DNA of 64,000 bases from Bradyrhizobium sp. LTSP885 (GTDB lineage: Bacteria; Pseudomonadota; Alphaproteobacteria; Rhizobiales; Xanthobacteraceae). Position 1 is the stretch's first letter. Each line of letters starts with the position of its first letter. The translations under genes were made by a program, and so were the position numbers. The stretch spans positions 1 through 64,000 of the forward strand of contig NZ_JYMT01000034.1 in assembly GCF_000938305.1 (NCBI RefSeq), written 5' to 3'. Below are positions 63,544-64,000 of the stretch, piece by piece. The notes under the pieces are model-generated. The model had not been told where the DNA came from and searched no databases. It worked only from the letters and a program-made list of their open reading frames with translations.

Positions 63544-63813
63544 GTGACCATCCGTTCTCGACGTGAGGTCGTTACCTTCAAGCACCCCTGTCGGATCAGG
63601 GGCATCGATCGCCTATTGCCCGCCGGTGCGTACGAAGTCATCACCGACGAGGAGACGATCGAGGGACTTTCATTTCAAGCGTTCCGCCGCATTGCCACCA
63701 TGATCATCGTGCCGGCAGAAGGTTCGCGGGGGCTTGCGACCGAGATGGTCTCGATCGGCTCGGTTGATCTCGCTGACGCGCAACGCAACGACGCGAGCGC
63801 TTCCGATGTCTGA
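63544..63813 (+). CDS. Conserved hypothetical protein, 89 aa
   Basis: The GTG at 63544 follows an AAGG-type purine stretch. The sequence starts VTIRSRREVVTFKHPCRIRG and continues LLPAGAYEVITDEETIEGLS, a beta-rich domain of the type seen in many Bradyrhizobium islands. The function is unknown. Its stop overlaps the start of the next gene by 8 bp, so the pair is translationally linked. Confidence 0.75.
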   Translation: MTIRSRREVVTFKHPCRIRGIDRLLPAGAYEVITDEETIEGLSFQAFRRIATMIIVPAEGSRGLATEMVSIGSVDLADAQRNDASASDV

Positions 63814-64000
63814 CGAGCCGCTCGACCTCGACAAGCATCGCGGCATGGCGGCAAAGAAGGCGACCGACCTCCGCCGTGCGCTGGCTGAGGTTGAGACCCA
63901 TGCGAGAGAGCTGCGGGAGCGCCGAGCCGAGATCGAACAACATTTGCTGTCGTCCCCCGCCACGTCGTGGGCGGAGGCGGCCGTCAAGGCGCGCTATGTC
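63806..64000 (+). CDS. Conserved hypothetical protein, 3' end beyond the window
   Basis: The ATG at 63806 overlaps the previous gene. The visible 65 residues begin MSDEPLDLDKHRGMAAKKAT and form a long charged helix (RRALAEVETHARELRERRAE) followed by SWAEAAVKARYV. This looks like a coiled-coil-type small protein that usually accompanies the upstream gene. The end is cut by the window. Confidence 0.75.
   Translation, partial: MSDEPLDLDKHRGMAAKKATDLRRALAEVETHARELRERRAEIEQHLLSSPATSWAEAAVKARYV

Overview
The window is high-GC and almost fully coding. Its gene content fits an alphaproteobacterium of the Bradyrhizobium/Nitrobacteraceae type: many ABC importers, LysR, DeoR, GntR and TetR regulators, short palindromic intergenic repeats, and small conserved hypothetical proteins at the right edge. 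The taxonomic call is inference from family knowledge. No phylogenetic marker was tested.

Layout. 1-4.1 kb is accessory DNA: a complete IS21-type element whose left end is base 1, a three-CXXC mini-protein that starts 4 nt after the element, an unidentified gene, a DUF4238-like gene that stops early, a 76-nt tRNA(CAT) with one odd T-loop base, and a palindromic repeat. 4.1-10.2 kb holds single genes: a carboxylesterase-fold protein that appears to lack two catalytic residues, an NAD(P)-binding protein, serA, a glyoxalase-fold protein, and a TetR regulator divergent from a metallo-beta-lactamase-fold gene with a one-base frameshift. 10.2-16.2 kb is an amino-acid ABC importer operon that ends in ridA and a class V aminotransferase-fold gene, with a divergent LysR regulator. 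16.2-23.4 kb is poorly characterised: repeats, a small secreted peptide, an XRE protein, a secreted protein, a membrane protein and a 1284-aa LprI/propeller/caspase protein.

23.4-45.4 kb is the most coherent catabolic region. A five-gene operon encodes a class III PLP enzyme resembling amino-alcohol-phosphate phospho-lyases, a glutamine-synthetase-like ligase, an aldehyde dehydrogenase, an iron alcohol dehydrogenase and an M20 amidohydrolase. Nearby are DeoR and AraC regulators, three small-molecule kinases of the APH/choline-kinase type, two phosphatases, an amidase and a dipeptide-type ABC importer. I infer catabolism of amino alcohols or their amides; the substrate is unknown.

45.4-51.5 kb encodes hexuronate/hexonate use (uxuB, uxuA, a GntR regulator, idnD, an MFS transporter). 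51.5-61.7 kb is one long operon on the minus strand: a carbohydrate-type ABC importer followed by dhaL, dhaM, HPr, enzyme I, a putative DNA-binding protein and dhaK. Import through the ABC system would feed a PEP-driven dihydroxyacetone-type kinase. The right edge (62.3-64 kb) holds small conserved hypotheticals, the last running off the window.

Degenerate pieces of the same tRNA(CAT) recur at about 10.2 and 23.2 kb. Boundaries and starts were chosen by eye from reading frames, ribosome-binding sites and overlaps. Functions rest on motifs and remembered family patterns, not on searches.
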